Below are positions 38,801 through 56,199 of a DNA stretch of 64,000 nt, piece after piece. The stretch is from Daphnia carinata (Eukaryota > Arthropoda > Branchiopoda > Diplostraca > Daphniidae). The first letter of the stretch is position 1, and every line of letters starts with the position of its first letter. The notes below the pieces were generated by a model. That model worked only from the letters and a program-made list of their open reading frames with translations. It ran no database searches and was not told the DNA's origin. Location of the stretch: contig NC_081334.1 in assembly GCF_022539665.2 (NCBI RefSeq), positions 1,488,001 to 1,552,000 of the forward strand, read 5' to 3'. The position numbers were made by a program, and so were the translations under genes.

Positions 38801-41586
38801 ACATTTGAACTGGAGGGCTTCGAAAATGTTGCCAGACATAATTACTATTGACTTTTGAAGTAAACAAAACGCCCCAACGAAGAATAATTCAGTCAGCGCC
38901 ATTGAGTTCAACTGGCAATTGGCTGAAAGCTGGTTCCTAGAAGACAGGGTTTCCTTTAAAGCCTTTCGCCATTTCTCTTCGCACGACTAAATAGAACTGA
39001 TGACATAAGTCCTATATCTAAATACCACGTATCCCAAGCCCTTGCCGATAGGCAGGGTGCAACTCCGCCGTCGGAAGTTACACAGATTGAACGGCTTATA
39101 CATAAACACGTATCTCATCAGTCCCGTCGGACCGTTCCACGGCTTGATAGCTTCGCTCCCTGCCGCCCTTTTTTTGTGGAACACATTCATTTCCCTGTAA
39201 AAGGAGCAAATATAAAGAAAACTAGAAGAATAGGAAAGAGTTACGCTAGATATGGCAGCACTATCGTTTTATTTTTTAGAGTTTCTTTTTTATTGAAACA
39301 AGACGCGTGCCAGACAAAACAAGGACGTATGTAAATTTCTAGACACACAGAAATTGCGTTGGTGAAATTGAATGAGTTGGTTCCGTCAGCGACGCGATAA
39401 CAAACGCGAGCCTCCATCGTCGAAACGACTTTCATGGTTTTTAAACGGCCAAGGAACTCATTAGAAGTTGATGAAGAAAGAAGAGACCTACGTCAACGTC
39501 GGAGTTGGATACGAAAAAGGTAATAAAGAAGAATTGGAAGAGAAATGCGGATTGAAACGATGGCGATTCACCCGTTGTTAGCCGAGTGTTTGGTCTCTCT
39601 GCCACTCGAAAGAACGGCATCCAAAGTTGAAGATTATTGACGCAGTAGAAACTGATGGATGCGTCGCTTTATTCGCCCTGTTACGTGCGCCACGAGTATG
39701 GTTGCACACGTGGAGCGTAGTGCTCGCCCTTTGCCTCTTTTCTTGTAGCTCTTTATCGAATCGATAGACGACATGAAAGGGCACTAGGACGCTGAGCTTG
39801 GCATCAGACTGTAGTAGGTCGAATCAATTGACTGTCCTTCACTAACGTTGAATAGAGCGCGCAGAGAGGCCATCCACTTCGCAGCTATCCAAGAGGTTCA
39901 TAGAGGGAGTCTAGTCGGTTTTTACATCTAGTCTCTTCATTCATATGCTTTTTCAATTGCCTGGAAGAATACAGGCGTCTGCCATTCTCGTTCGTTTCCA
40001 TCCATTTCGCTATTTTGTATCTTTAGGGAAATTAATTTTTTGTCTTTTTTGTGCTTGCCGATAGATGGCAGTATGATCAGCGGGATCCAAAACCATCGCA
40101 AGGCTCCGGCAACGAACTCCGTTAGATCGACCTTTAATTTTTTAATGCTCTGACCAGAACTATTACTGGAATTTATGAAGAAAAAAGACAACAAAAACAA
40201 GCCCATTTAAGGGCAAAGCCTATGGGCTATACATGGGCAAATACATCGGAGCCCAACAACTAACAAAACAAGAACCCGCGCGGCTCAACAGGAAAAAATA
40301 AAAGACAATTGCAGGAGAGATTGATAATTTACAGAAAAAATTATGTAAAAAGAGCAAGGTTACGCTTTAAAGATATGAGTGTATTGAGCGGCCTTTTAGA
40401 TGGCGCAGTTTAGCATTTTGTCATTGTTTGGGGAACTGACCGAAAGAGGAGATGTAAGAGGCTGCATGGCCCTAATCAAATGGAAGTCAGTCTCCCTTAG
40501 CAACAAGATCAAGTTGACAAGGCAACGCAGCATATTTCCATACTCAGGCTGACAGCTCGTAGTCTGCCTAGCTGCATAATTGGTAATCTTTCGAGTCAGG
40601 TTTCTATTACCTGGTAAAGAAAACTCTAATGGAATGCTAACCAATTGTACGGTACGGTAACTAAATACTATAGTCGAATGATTGTTTGTTTCCCTGCTAC
40701 TCTTGAGAGTAGATATACATGAGTTTCCTGTTTTCCTTGCTTACAGAAAGATGCACTCAGGCTCTTTCAGTTGTTTGTTTGGCCATACTAGCGAAATGTG
40801 AGTCGAGCCCGTCCCTCGAGTTCGATAAGACGTTTCGAGGCCATTTTTGTGTTTTTTGTTTTCCAGTTCGATAATCGTACGAGCAGCGCTGTTTTTCCCG
40901 TTTGCGATTACGAATTTATTACAGTCAACGTAGTGTTACGTCCTTTATTTCCAATTAAAATTGGTCCCAATAACAAGGGTGAAACTCTTAGTTGATTTTG
41001 CAAAATTAATTGATCGATGCAACTTCAAAGTTTCATCGATTTTGAGGCTTTGATTAGTTGGTGTGAGAAAAAAGCAGTTGATGTTTGTTGAATGTAGGTC
41101 ACGCAAGAGGGCCAACCACGCTGTAACATTTTTGTCCGATTTTTCGTTTGTATTTATTTTAGTTCATAAACATACTAACATGTATATTTTTGTTTTCTTT
41201 TTTAAAGAAAATTCCCATCCACCCATCTTCGTCTCTGGTCTCCCACTTAGGAGGTTTTGTAGGGACTAAGAAAGGCGGCCCCCCAAGAATAGAAATCGCT
41301 CCGGGATAAAACTAGCGATTTTCTTAGGACTCTGTGAGTGTCAAACGAAACGTGGAACCTTGGACCTCCTTTGCTTTCGGCTTGCCCAACAGTCGGGACT
41401 TGGCACACTGTTCAGCTGACGCCTTTAATTCCCTGTATCCCGTTCATTCGTCGATCAACTGCTGTGGCCGTTTGAGTGAAATCATCGTCTATCAGACGCC
41501 AACGTTCGTCGGCCAAAGCAGACAGTGTACACAAGTTCATCAAAACAACACGAAAAGAAAAACAAAGTGCGCCAACTACATTCGCA
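32897..41586. other. Gene-poor region with scattered exon-like segments
   Basis: No complete gene supported. Plus-strand segments bounded by good splice sites and open in one frame: about 37993-38130 (acceptor CATCATCAG; KAIVHDPTTKETIKELELPS), about 38334-38396 (donor GAT|GTAAGT), 38502-38599 (acceptor TTTTTTTTAG, donor GGAG|GTAGGT; NNILDLIKNTAYKYNPANAR) and 40747-40797 (acceptor TTGCTTACAG, donor AT|GTGAGT). Short open frames arise often by chance, so these may belong to an unknown gene or a non-coding RNA. A (TA)n tract lies at 38131-38157, a (GT)n at about 33425-33444, and AGATGGC motifs at about 40065 and 40399. The 5'UTR of DPYD presumably lies just before 41587. Confidence 0.35.
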
Positions 41587-47262
<5,676 letters not shown>

Positions 47263-47481
47263 GTATCCAGATACTTTCGAGTTGTCGTGTCGTTTACACT
47301 TTTGAGGTTTCTTTTTTTGGCGAAATCTCAATATGTCCTAGCTGCACCACCGATAGTTCAAAATTTAAACTCTGGTGTTGGGGATCAGTTACATTAGATA
47401 TGATATACAGTATATCCAGTTTATTTGATAACAATGTCTCTGTCACCTCCTGTGCGGTAGACTAGCAAAGTGGACCAACTT

Positions 47482-47848
47482 TCAAAGTATGGGCTTAAGG
47501 AGCTTTTGGTAATAAACAGTATCAATTAACTCTACCAAACGATTTGCTTTCGGTTTTCGTTTACCGGTGACGAGAAGCAAAATACGTTCTGTGTGTCGTC
47601 GAATTGTACAATTCCATAAGAAATTGCTGGGAAACACTGCCCCCAGCAAGGCAAAATGGAGAGAGGCGAAAACAGCTCACTTTTAAACAATGAAACTTCA
47701 AATGTTCGCCCAGTCGTTCACCTTTTTGTAAGTAGAATAGCACTACCGCAATTGCCAGAGCTCCACTACGTGATTTTCCATGTTTTACAGTTTCCACATC
47801 AAATTTCCTCGCTTTAGCGGTGTCTTTGACATTTTTCGCCCATTTCAT
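47482..47848 (-). CDS. Small conserved-looking protein, unrecognised (93 aa)
   Basis: Two exons, complement(join(47482..47636, 47722..47848)), with an 85-bp intron (donor AAAAAG|GTGAAC, acceptor GGGGCAG); phase and total length (282 nt) agree. The N-terminus is basic (MKWAKNVKDTAKARKFD), followed by a hydrophobic stretch (SGALAIAVVLFYLQKVF) that could be a membrane helix, then a basic C-terminal part (LLLVTGKRKPKANRLVELID, ending KLLKPIL). I do not recognise the family. It is head-to-head with DMTF1 (start codons 113 bp apart, suggesting a shared promoter) and tail-to-tail with DPYD, whose poly(A) signal falls within its last exon. Confidence 0.65.
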
Positions 47849-47961
47849 GTTTTAACTACCGCCATGCTACAAATGTTATTTGTTTACCTGTGAAGCATAT
47901 GCGTTTATTCAGTGTTCAAAACATCAACTTGTCTTTCAGCGATCGTTATTGATTCTTAAAA

Positions 47962-49985
47962 ATGGCGACAGAGTCTGTCCAGTTTAATAGCGAGACGCCT
48001 ACACCAGAAGTTTCAGTTCAAGTGCTAGGCGGAGAACAGTATTTGGTTAACTTAGATGGCGAAGAATATTACGAAAATCAAGTTTCGAACAGTGAGGTAA
48101 ATTTGGAAAAACAGACAAAGTTTCTGAAATCATGTCATTTAAAGTAAATCCTTGGCATTGCTTGTCTTACTTGTCTTACTTGTACTAAAATGATGCATTT
48201 ACTTCTTTGTACTGTACTTTCAAGCCAGTTGTGCTAAGGGCCTTGCGGAGAGACTTTACCAAATATTGCTAAATTTATGCAGGAATCCACATTCACACAT
48301 GAAGAGATGCACAAAAATCATATGTCAAACATTCACAGCTGGACATCAACTTCTCAAGAAAAAGGGCACTTGAAGAATCAAGGGCAAGCTTGGAAACAAG
48401 GAGTTTGGAACAAAGAAGAAACCCAACAACTTAAGCAAAATATACTGGATTATTGTGATGTAAGTTATATATAACTATATAGATTTAAAGCCTTTGAAGG
48501 TATAATAATTTGGCCTAACTTTTTTAGACTTACTCAATAAAAGACCCATGTGAAATAATTTTTGAATCTGGAAAAGAAAAGCGAAAAAATTTCTATAAAA
48601 CTATTGCAAAAGGAATCAACAGACCATTGTTTGCTGTTTATCGAAGAGTGGTGAGGTATGCATCACCAGTGCCCTTTTGTTAAAATGATGATAAACAGAG
48701 TTGGCATTATTTTGTGTGCCCTCTTTCTGCTTTCAGGATGTATGATTCAAAGAATCATATAGGAAAATACAGCACGGAAGAATTAAAAAAGCTGCAAGAA
48801 CTTAGGAAGGAATATGGGAATGACTGGCAAAAAATAGGTTTAGCAATGGGACGTTCTGCAGCATCCATCAAAGATAGATGCCGTCACCTTAAAGAAGATT
48901 GCAACGCGGGTTGTATCTTAGACATACGTCAATAAACCTAAATTTAAAATTTAATAGTGTTCATCTAATAGGGCCTTGGATAGCGGAAGAAGAAGATCTT
49001 CTGTTCGAAGCTGTTTTTGCCTTTACCCAATGTCTACCGGGCGAAAATCCGGTAGCTGGTATACCTTGGATTCAAGTTGCTCATCGTGTAGGAAGCCGTA
49101 GTGAACGACAGTGCAGGAAAAAGTGGCTAAGCTATTGCAGCATAAAACGAACTGGAGCTGTAGAATGGAACGACGAAGACGAACTTCATCTAATAAACAG
49201 GTTCTTTAATTTCCATACAATCTTACAGTTTCATATATTTAAAGAATTGTATGTATTTTATTTTTTTACGAACAGGTTAACTGAGCTGGACAGTGATAAG
49301 GAGATTGCTTGGGCCGACCTGACACAATCCTGGCCGCGGTCTTCCGTTCGATCCCATCAATGGTTGAGAGCTAAATGGAAAAGGCTAAAGAGCTCGGTGA
49401 AAGGCAGTGACAACCTAAGTTTAAAAGGTAGTTAACAACAATAAGTGCATAGCTTTTGCATCAAATGATTATCATTTTAAATTTAGAAATTTGCAGTCAG
49501 TTGAACATGAGACACAATCGTGTCGGAACCTCAATGGTAAACGAAGAAAATTATCAGTCCAGTATTGCACGTGCTAGCGGAGTTCTCAGTGTAATTGAAA
49601 TTGTTTCATCTGCGTCAATCAATGCACCTATCGGTGTAAATTTCAGCGTGGGATTTGGACAACCGCCAGTCGTTCTCAATTCATCCTGTAAGTCCCCTTC
49701 TTTCTTTCATTCATAGAAATAGATTTTTAGCATAGTGTATATCTCGTAGGCGTAACCAACATTCCGATGTACCTCTGTACGCCCAATACGGCGGAGGGCT
49801 GTTCAAGTATTTTGTCAAGGGCCGAACGACACGATATTGAATTCGCCAATAACGTAAGACAGAACGCTGAAACAGGCAATGACAGCGTGGCTGTAGTTCA
49901 TTTGGATTTGGATGGAGGAGAAGAACCGGCCGTCACAACGGACGTGATGTTTAGTGGTATGCGTCTAGAAACCTTATTAGCTTAG
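47962..49985 (+). CDS. DMTF1: Cyclin-D-binding Myb-like transcription factor 1 (DMTF1/DMP1 family)
   Basis: Nuclear DNA-binding protein; the vertebrate member binds cyclin D and activates ARF. Eight exons: 47962-48096, 48283-48459, 48528-48655, 48737-48909, 48972-49200, 49276-49427, 49487-49687, 49750-49985, 476 residues. After an acidic N-terminus come Myb/SANT-like repeats: GVWNKEETQQLKQNI..., RPLFAVYRRVVRMYD, then KYSTEELKKLQELRKEYGND-W..IGLAMGRSAASIKDRCRHLK, then GPWIAEEEDLLFEAV..WIQVAHRVGSRSERQCRKKWL, and a diverged last repeat (WNDEDELHLINRL, SHQWLRAKWKRLK). The C-terminal third is Ser/Val-rich and disordered. The repeat order and spacing fit DMTF1; TTF1-like Myb proteins are the main alternative but less likely. 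Confidence 0.88.
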
Positions 49986-50182
49986 GCTGTTCTGCTTTAC
50001 CGTACTCGATTGTTATTGATAAGCAGGTAGTTCTCTCTGCTCACACGGAAGCCCGCTAGGGTTCGTGGACAAAAGCGATCAAGAATCGGAACATTCTCAC
50101 GCAAGCAAATGACAATTTGTGATTAGTGGGTAACATTGGCTCTCGAGCAAATTCATTCCGTTCCTTGTATTCCTTACATATT

Positions 50183-51692
50183 TTATGCGAAATAGCTTTG
50201 CACACTGATAAGTGCCAAAGCTATGATTAAAGAGAGAGTGCAAGAGGAAAAAGGTGATTCTGCCCGACTTGCATAGATCTGGGATGGTGTACACCATGCA
50301 TTCAAAAATAACTGATTTAACTCTTTATAAACGACTTGCGCTTCAACGGGACAGCTGGTGGTGTAACCGTGGGTGCAGTTCATATGGCTGGCCAACGCCC
50401 TGTTAAATAAAGTACAAACATTTATTTTAAATACAGTGGTTATCTTAGTAAAAGCAAAATATCGATCAGGCTTCTCAGTCAAATCAGTAAAAGCTCGTGC
50501 TTTAGGCCGATTTTCTAATTCAGTTTTGCATGTAACGTCTAATTTTGGATTTAACTAAAAAAGGTGTCTGCAGTTGGTATTATTTCCGCGTTAGATTATA
50601 TGATTTTTCTTTTTTTGTCACAATGTCCAAACCAGACGTTTGTCTCGAATAGTAAGATTCATGTTGCTTGTATTTTTACGACTAGAGCTCAGAGATATAA
50701 ATATCCCAAAGGCAACACATGGCGGTATCATGTGCGCATCTCCTATAGGCTACAGAGGGTCAAGCAAACGACATGAATAACCCCTATAGCTGTGCCTGCG
50801 TCTTTAATAGCAGATCCACCAATTAAAAAAAATTCACAGACATACGACAACTGAAGAAAGAATACGTAATCCCGAATTTACGAATAATTTGAACTTACTT
50901 GCAGACTTCTGTCCCACTTTGAAGTCTAACGATTCGTTGCCTGTGGATTTTAAATTGCATTTTCATTAATAATAATCTACCATTAAATATTGTCGTATAA
51001 ATTTCACCCACCATATATTCGCTGGAATGTTAGGATGGAAACAAGCCTGGTCTTGAGAGCCGGCTTGCTGACGAGCAGTCTCCAAGCAGTTGAAGGCATT
51101 GAGCAATGCTGTTTAGCAGGACGTTGTTCAAATTTAAGAATAACTCATAGAAATGGCTTTAATTTTGGCTTTACTTCGAAATCGACCGCGAAGGTGTTCC
51201 GGCGTACACACCCAGTTGATGGATTTACGAAGTGATGCTACCAAATGCCGGAATGGGAAAAATTCGTTGTAATAATAGCATTCAGGTTGAAGATCTTCCA
51301 AACATTCTACAACTTCTCCAATGCGACTAAAATTAAATAGAAATACCGAAAATAGCGATTTGTTTTGTCGCAATTAAAACTTACTGGCATTGATCTTCAA
51401 GTTCGGGCCCGTCTAGTAGTAACACTTTATCCTTTTGATTGCTGACCAAAAAGAAAGATGAAAATTAACAATTGCCCACTAACGATTTAATTTTTCTCGT
51501 GAAACAAACCCTCGTTTTTTGGGAAAGACTATGGCTTCGATAGAAGGAAAATCTCTTTCTAGGTAGGTGTGGAGGCAGTCAGCTACATAGCTGGAACCGT
51601 TTGCGCACGAAGGCTCGGATTTCGTTGTTGCTAAGAAAACTGTTTGTTGTCGTATAGTCCAAAAGAAAAACGCAATTAGCTGTTGAAGTCAT
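50183..51692 (-). CDS. Cysteine-rich secreted, possibly GPI-anchored protein, unrecognised; frame problem
   Basis: Segments on the minus strand, 5' to 3': 51510-51679, 51385-51441, then from 51326 onward to about 51044, then 50899-50940 and 50183-50399; phases agree at every splice I could place. Two similar cysteine units are visible: DQCHRIGEVVECLEDLQPEC...WVCTPEH, and VCKALASHMNC..TTSC...NAWCTP, with NSIAQCLQLLGDC between them. The last exon ends in a hydrophobic tail (CTLSLIIALALISVQSYFA-stop) typical of a GPI-attachment signal. Within the third exon the frame must shift by one base at about 51139-51145 (KAISM to LFLNLNNVLL), otherwise a stop follows at 51134. The N-terminus (a hydrophobic LIAFFFW stretch near 51660-51680) and first exon are unresolved. 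It may be a recently broken gene or a sequence error. Confidence 0.5.
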
Positions 51693-52941
51693 CCAAAGAA
51701 TTTGGCGCCAGACAAGAGCTGTGGTATAGACGCGTTCAAAAGAGTCGTGATGACGGCCAATAGCCGTTAGCGATGTTAGTGCTTATATGGCACTGCCCCG
51801 TTACTATTCACGGGATGGCATCAGACAGTACAAGTCTGCCTGTATCAAGTCAAATTTCATAAAATATTTCCCTCACCTGTTAACGCTAGAAGTACCGCTG
51901 CACAGTGAAATTTCGTGTGCCACGCCATGGTTACGTAAACACAGCTGTGTCTCACAAAAGCAGCAAAACAAGGGTTGACGTAATTTCGGAGCCAGACATC
52001 GAATTTTATTTTATCCTTTAGTCTGGAAGGGTAGACATCACCCTTGTAATTTCACTGCCAAAAATCGTTCCATAGAATTAGTGCACCTCGAAAAATTTCA
52101 CCAGTAAATCGATAGCACTATCAAAACAAATTTTACATTTAAAAAATGAGACGTCAGTATTCTGAAGCGTAAGCAAACGACACGTCCGCTCACAACCACA
52201 ATGTTTCCGTCTCTGAGGGACTTGATAAGAGCTACACAACAAGTCAAACTTGCGGTCGAAAAATACCGCATGCCTCTCTACGCCCACGCACGTGTGTCAC
52301 CCGAAGCGATGTTAATGCAGACTATCTGTTTAAAAACAAAAAATTCCAGCTGACTAAAGCAATAATGGGTGTGGTTCCATCTGGACAAACACGTCAAGCG
52401 CATCTAATTATATTGTAGACTGATGAATTCTTCGCTCAAAAGCCTATTTTTGACTTATATCTAGAGAGATAACAAGAATAATGGAACCTTGAATATTTTT
52501 AATACTTGATTGATTATGCAATGTTATACAGCCATACGAAAATCGTAAACTGGTTGACATTTTCATCATCAATCAAATGTAATTTAGTATCAAGCCCAAT
52601 TTAGTAAGCATATGAGAAATGTTGCGTCGCATGTCAAAGGAAAACGCCGGCTACCCTACAGGGCATAGATATATTGTACCAATATTTGAAAGCAAGACAG
52701 CAATTGGTGATGTCTAAATCAATTTCTGTTCCTAACTCATGGCTCGAAGACTAAAGAAAGCGACCTATAAATTCTCAAATCATTGGATTTAAGATGGATT
52801 CGATGTAAGAAATCCTCCTTTTTATAGGATAGTGACTGTTAACCAATTCAAGACGATAGCTGCGAACTTGTATCTCTCCCACCAGTTAATACTAGTTTAA
52901 TCAACAAAGTTAACTTTGCTAATAAGCAACAGCTTTAGTGA
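51693..52941. other. Intergenic, no supported gene
   Basis: AT-rich sequence between the cysteine-rich gene and C1GALT1. Short open frames on both strands show no recognisable protein character. Confidence 0.5.
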
Positions 52942-54277
52942 ATGGCAGGGATAAAAAAAAATTTTAATTGCGGGAAGCTGTGGCATTACATTCGATCTTC
53001 GAAAGGAATTCTTGCCGGTTTGGTACTAGGCTTTTTGGCCACTCAGCTTTTAGCACCATCTTCTTTATATGAATCTTTCGAAAGTGAACTTCGTCGACAG
53101 CCAACACTTTTGCAGACGAAAACTTCGAAGCCTCAAATGAGACATTGTCGCATTCTCTGCTGGATTACTACTTCCCCCAAAACCCACTCCAGAGCACAGC
53201 TAATCAAGGAGACTTGGGGAAGACGATGCGACAAGTTATTGTTCGTGAGTTCCGCGCAAGGTATTTGATTTTCTATCCAATCGAAATTATAGCTTACACA
53301 ATAACGTTTTGAAATTTTGAAGGTTAATTCATTTTCTAAGATAATTCAAAATAACTAGATGATAGGTTGCCGGACGCTGTCGTTTTACCGATGAACGACA
53401 CGTACGAAAATCTGTGGGGAAAGACTAAAGAAGCTCTCAAGTATCTTTACCACCATCACTTGGATGACGCTGAATGGTTCTACAAAGCAGATGACGATAC
53501 GTAATGGCATTGTTTAAACATTTAATTTTTGTATCGTTAAACAAATTTCATTTTTCTTGCTTAGGTATGCTGTGTTGGAAAATATGCGCTATTTGCTTTC
53601 GTCTTTCAACTCTTCTGCAGCTATTCATCTCGGCTTCAAATACAAAAATCCTAATGTTCAACAAGGATTCATGTCTGGCGGTTCAGGATATGTTTTGAGC
53701 AAAGAAGCTATCCGGCGATTTGTTGAAATTGCTCTGCCAAAAATGAACTCGTCAGACAGTAGCAGCAATACCAGAGGCAGCTTGTGCGTTTCCGGCCCCA
53801 AAGGACACGAAGATGTCAATTTGGGTATTATTCGACACTTCTACCTTTATTATTCGCTGATTTTCTATTGTAAATCCAAATGTTTTTTTTCTGAAAGGAA
53901 GCTGCTTAGAAAACGTAAACGTGACAGCTGGTGATTCTCGGGATGAAAACAAGTTAGAACGCTTCTTGCCTTTAAGTTTGAATAGTATGATAAAGTTCCC
54001 TACTGACACATTCTTGCAACAGTGGGCGTTCTATCCCATTAGACAAGTAAGTACTTTTATTCCAATAAACGCAAACAAATGCTACGTTAATTTTTGTGCA
54101 CAGTTTGAAATGTGTCGATAGTGATGTCACTAACCAACACTTTTCTTGCTTCGTCGCCAGGGTATGGAGTGTTGTTCACCTTACGCAGTTTCTTTCCACT
54201 ATGTCAAAGAGTATGAGCTTAAGGTCTATGAGTACCTAATCTATGGCCTCCGTATTCACAACTACATTGAACCTTGA
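52942..54277 (+). CDS. C1GALT1: Core 1 beta-1,3-galactosyltransferase (T-synthase)
   Basis: Golgi type II membrane enzyme adding galactose to GalNAc-Ser/Thr to make the core-1 O-glycan (T antigen), glycosyltransferase family 31. Five exons: 52942-53260, 53359-53500, 53565-53824, 53898-54046, 54161-54277, 328 residues. Short cytosolic N-terminus, signal anchor at about 22-38 ([17 protein letters not shown]), stem, then the catalytic domain: [54 protein letters not shown] with the metal-binding DDD at 151-153, [35 protein letters not shown], and [16 protein letters not shown]. Arthropods have several paralogues, so orthology to the vertebrate single gene is not proven. An AATAAA lies at 54900-54905. 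Confidence 0.94.
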
Positions 54278-55297
54278 AATATTGAACGATTCTACCTCTG
54301 CGAGATTCGAAACAAAATTTGGAATGGAAATTTTTTTTTACGAATACGCAATACAATGTTTAAATGTGAAAGTTCAATTGGATAGTGAAGCAGTGTCATC
54401 GTCTTAGTCTTCACTCGTTTCCCATGGATTAAACAGTAGTATTTTAAAGACGTTAACTTGCAAAAGCTAACAGTTGTATCAATCATCTATTGTAGTACAC
54501 AAAAATAGCAAAAGTAACACTCTGCAACAGTTCAGAAGTTTCACAAGGAAAGTCATGCGAAGCCAAATTTTTGCTATATTTAGCTTTTGTTATATTATTT
54601 AGTCAGTTTTTAGTCGGCAATTTCAGAACGGTACTAAGGAGCGCCTTTTCACCTGTTTTTTTTTATAGACAACTCCTGTCTCTAGTTTACTATTTACTTA
54701 GGTGATTTTAGAAACGATCCTGGAATCTACTTTCCAAAAATAAGGCACCATTCATTTAGAAACCGAACTTGAATTTCTCTTCCCCATAAACGAAAAAAGC
54801 TCGACTAAAATTTTGATTCAGAATTCGATGAAATCTCCTGTTTAAACCAAATTAAACGTCTATTTCACATTTGAAAGTGAAGATCTTCGTCAAGTATTGA
54901 ATAAAAATCTTGTATTTGATAACAACATCTAGGTTTTTGGAAAAAAAAAAGTCGGGCTTATTTTTTGTCACCAACGGGCCATGTTACTGGTGGCGTTCGT
55001 AGCGGTATTTTGAGAAACCCTTGCAGGTCTTCTATGCATGTCTCCTTATTTCGTTTGTCTACGGGTCTACCTCTGTTGTTGTGCGTGATTTTATGTTTGC
55101 TGTACACCAAGTGTGATTTGTTAGCAGACGACTTTATCCAATTGAGAAGCTTTTTGACGTGATAATTTTGACAGTTTATAAACTGAAAAAAAAAACCAAA
55201 AACCCAATTTTAAAAAAAGCACTTTCTATACCTTGGTTATGATACCAGTGTTTCAAAAATTATTGTGGGTCAAGTAGTTTGTTATTTATTAGTAACG
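54278..55297. other. C1GALT1 3' region and gap to CHMP6
   Basis: 3'UTR of C1GALT1 with an AATAAA at 54900-54905, then an inverted copy of the GTCGGGCTTATTTTT repeat near 54952. No gene seen. Confidence 0.5.
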
Positions 55298-56199
55298 ATG
55301 GGAAACATTTTTAGCACCAAAAAAAAGACCAGGGTTACCGAACAGGATAAAGCAGTATTAGTAAGTTCTTGACGACATTGTCGGTGTACTTTATTTTTGA
55401 AGAAAGCATATGTAATTCAATATTTAAATTGGTATCTCCTTTACTACAGCAACTCAAACAACAAAGGGATAAGCTGAAGCAGTATCAGAAGAAAATTCTG
55501 ACAGTTATTGAGAAAGATAAAGAACTTGCAAGAAAACTTCTTAAAGAAGACAAAAGAGAGTAAGGACAATATCACTTTAAAGAAATTCTAAATACTCTTC
55601 TAGTACAGGATACTAATACCTCAAATTTTAGACGAGCAAAATTATTGCTAAAAAAGAAAAGATATCAAGAACAGCTAGTGGACAAAACAGACAAGCAGTT
55701 GGACACAGTTGAACAACTAGTTCATGATCTTGAATTTGCTCAAGTTGAGATGCAGGTGTATAATTTAGGAACTTTCCTTCTTGAAGGAAACTAACAATTG
55801 CCTGTATTTTAGGTTTTGAATAGTCTAAAGATTGGCAATGAATCTCTAAAGGAAGTCAACAAGCTATTTTCCATTGAGGATATTGAAAAAATTATGGATG
55901 AGACGCGAGAAGGAATCGAAAAACAGAAGGTGCTCATCAGCTTCTTACACTTGTATGATCATGGCTCATTTATTATGTTCTGCTAGGAAATCGATGAAAT
56001 CTTAGCAGGGGCATTGACAACTGAAGATGAAGATGCTGTAGACATGGAATTTGAAGAAATACTTAGACAAAGTCTACCTGATGTACCTAAAATTTCCGAT
56101 GTTGATACATCCGAAATTGAACTGCCTTCCGTTCCGACAGAGGAGCCCAAACCCAAGAAAGAAAAAATCGGTCGAGATCCAGAACCATTAGCAGCCTGA
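55298..56199 (+). CDS. CHMP6: Charged multivesicular body protein 6 (VPS20), ESCRT-III
   Basis: ESCRT-III subunit linking ESCRT-II to the Snf7/CHMP4 polymer on endosomes. Five exons: 55298-55360, 55450-55559, 55632-55755, 55813-55929, 55987-56199, 208 residues (family about 200). The N-terminus MGNIFSTKKK has Gly2 in an N-myristoylation context. The Snf7 helical core follows (VTEQDKAVLQLKQQRDKLKQ, KLLLKKKRYQEQLVDKTDKQ, LNSLKIGNESLKEVNKLF). The acidic C-terminal helix (DMEFEEILRQSLPDVP) is followed by a Pro-rich ELPSVPTEEP motif matching the MIM2 VPS4-binding element of CHMP6. An AATAAA lies at 56285-56290. No irregularity. Confidence 0.95.
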
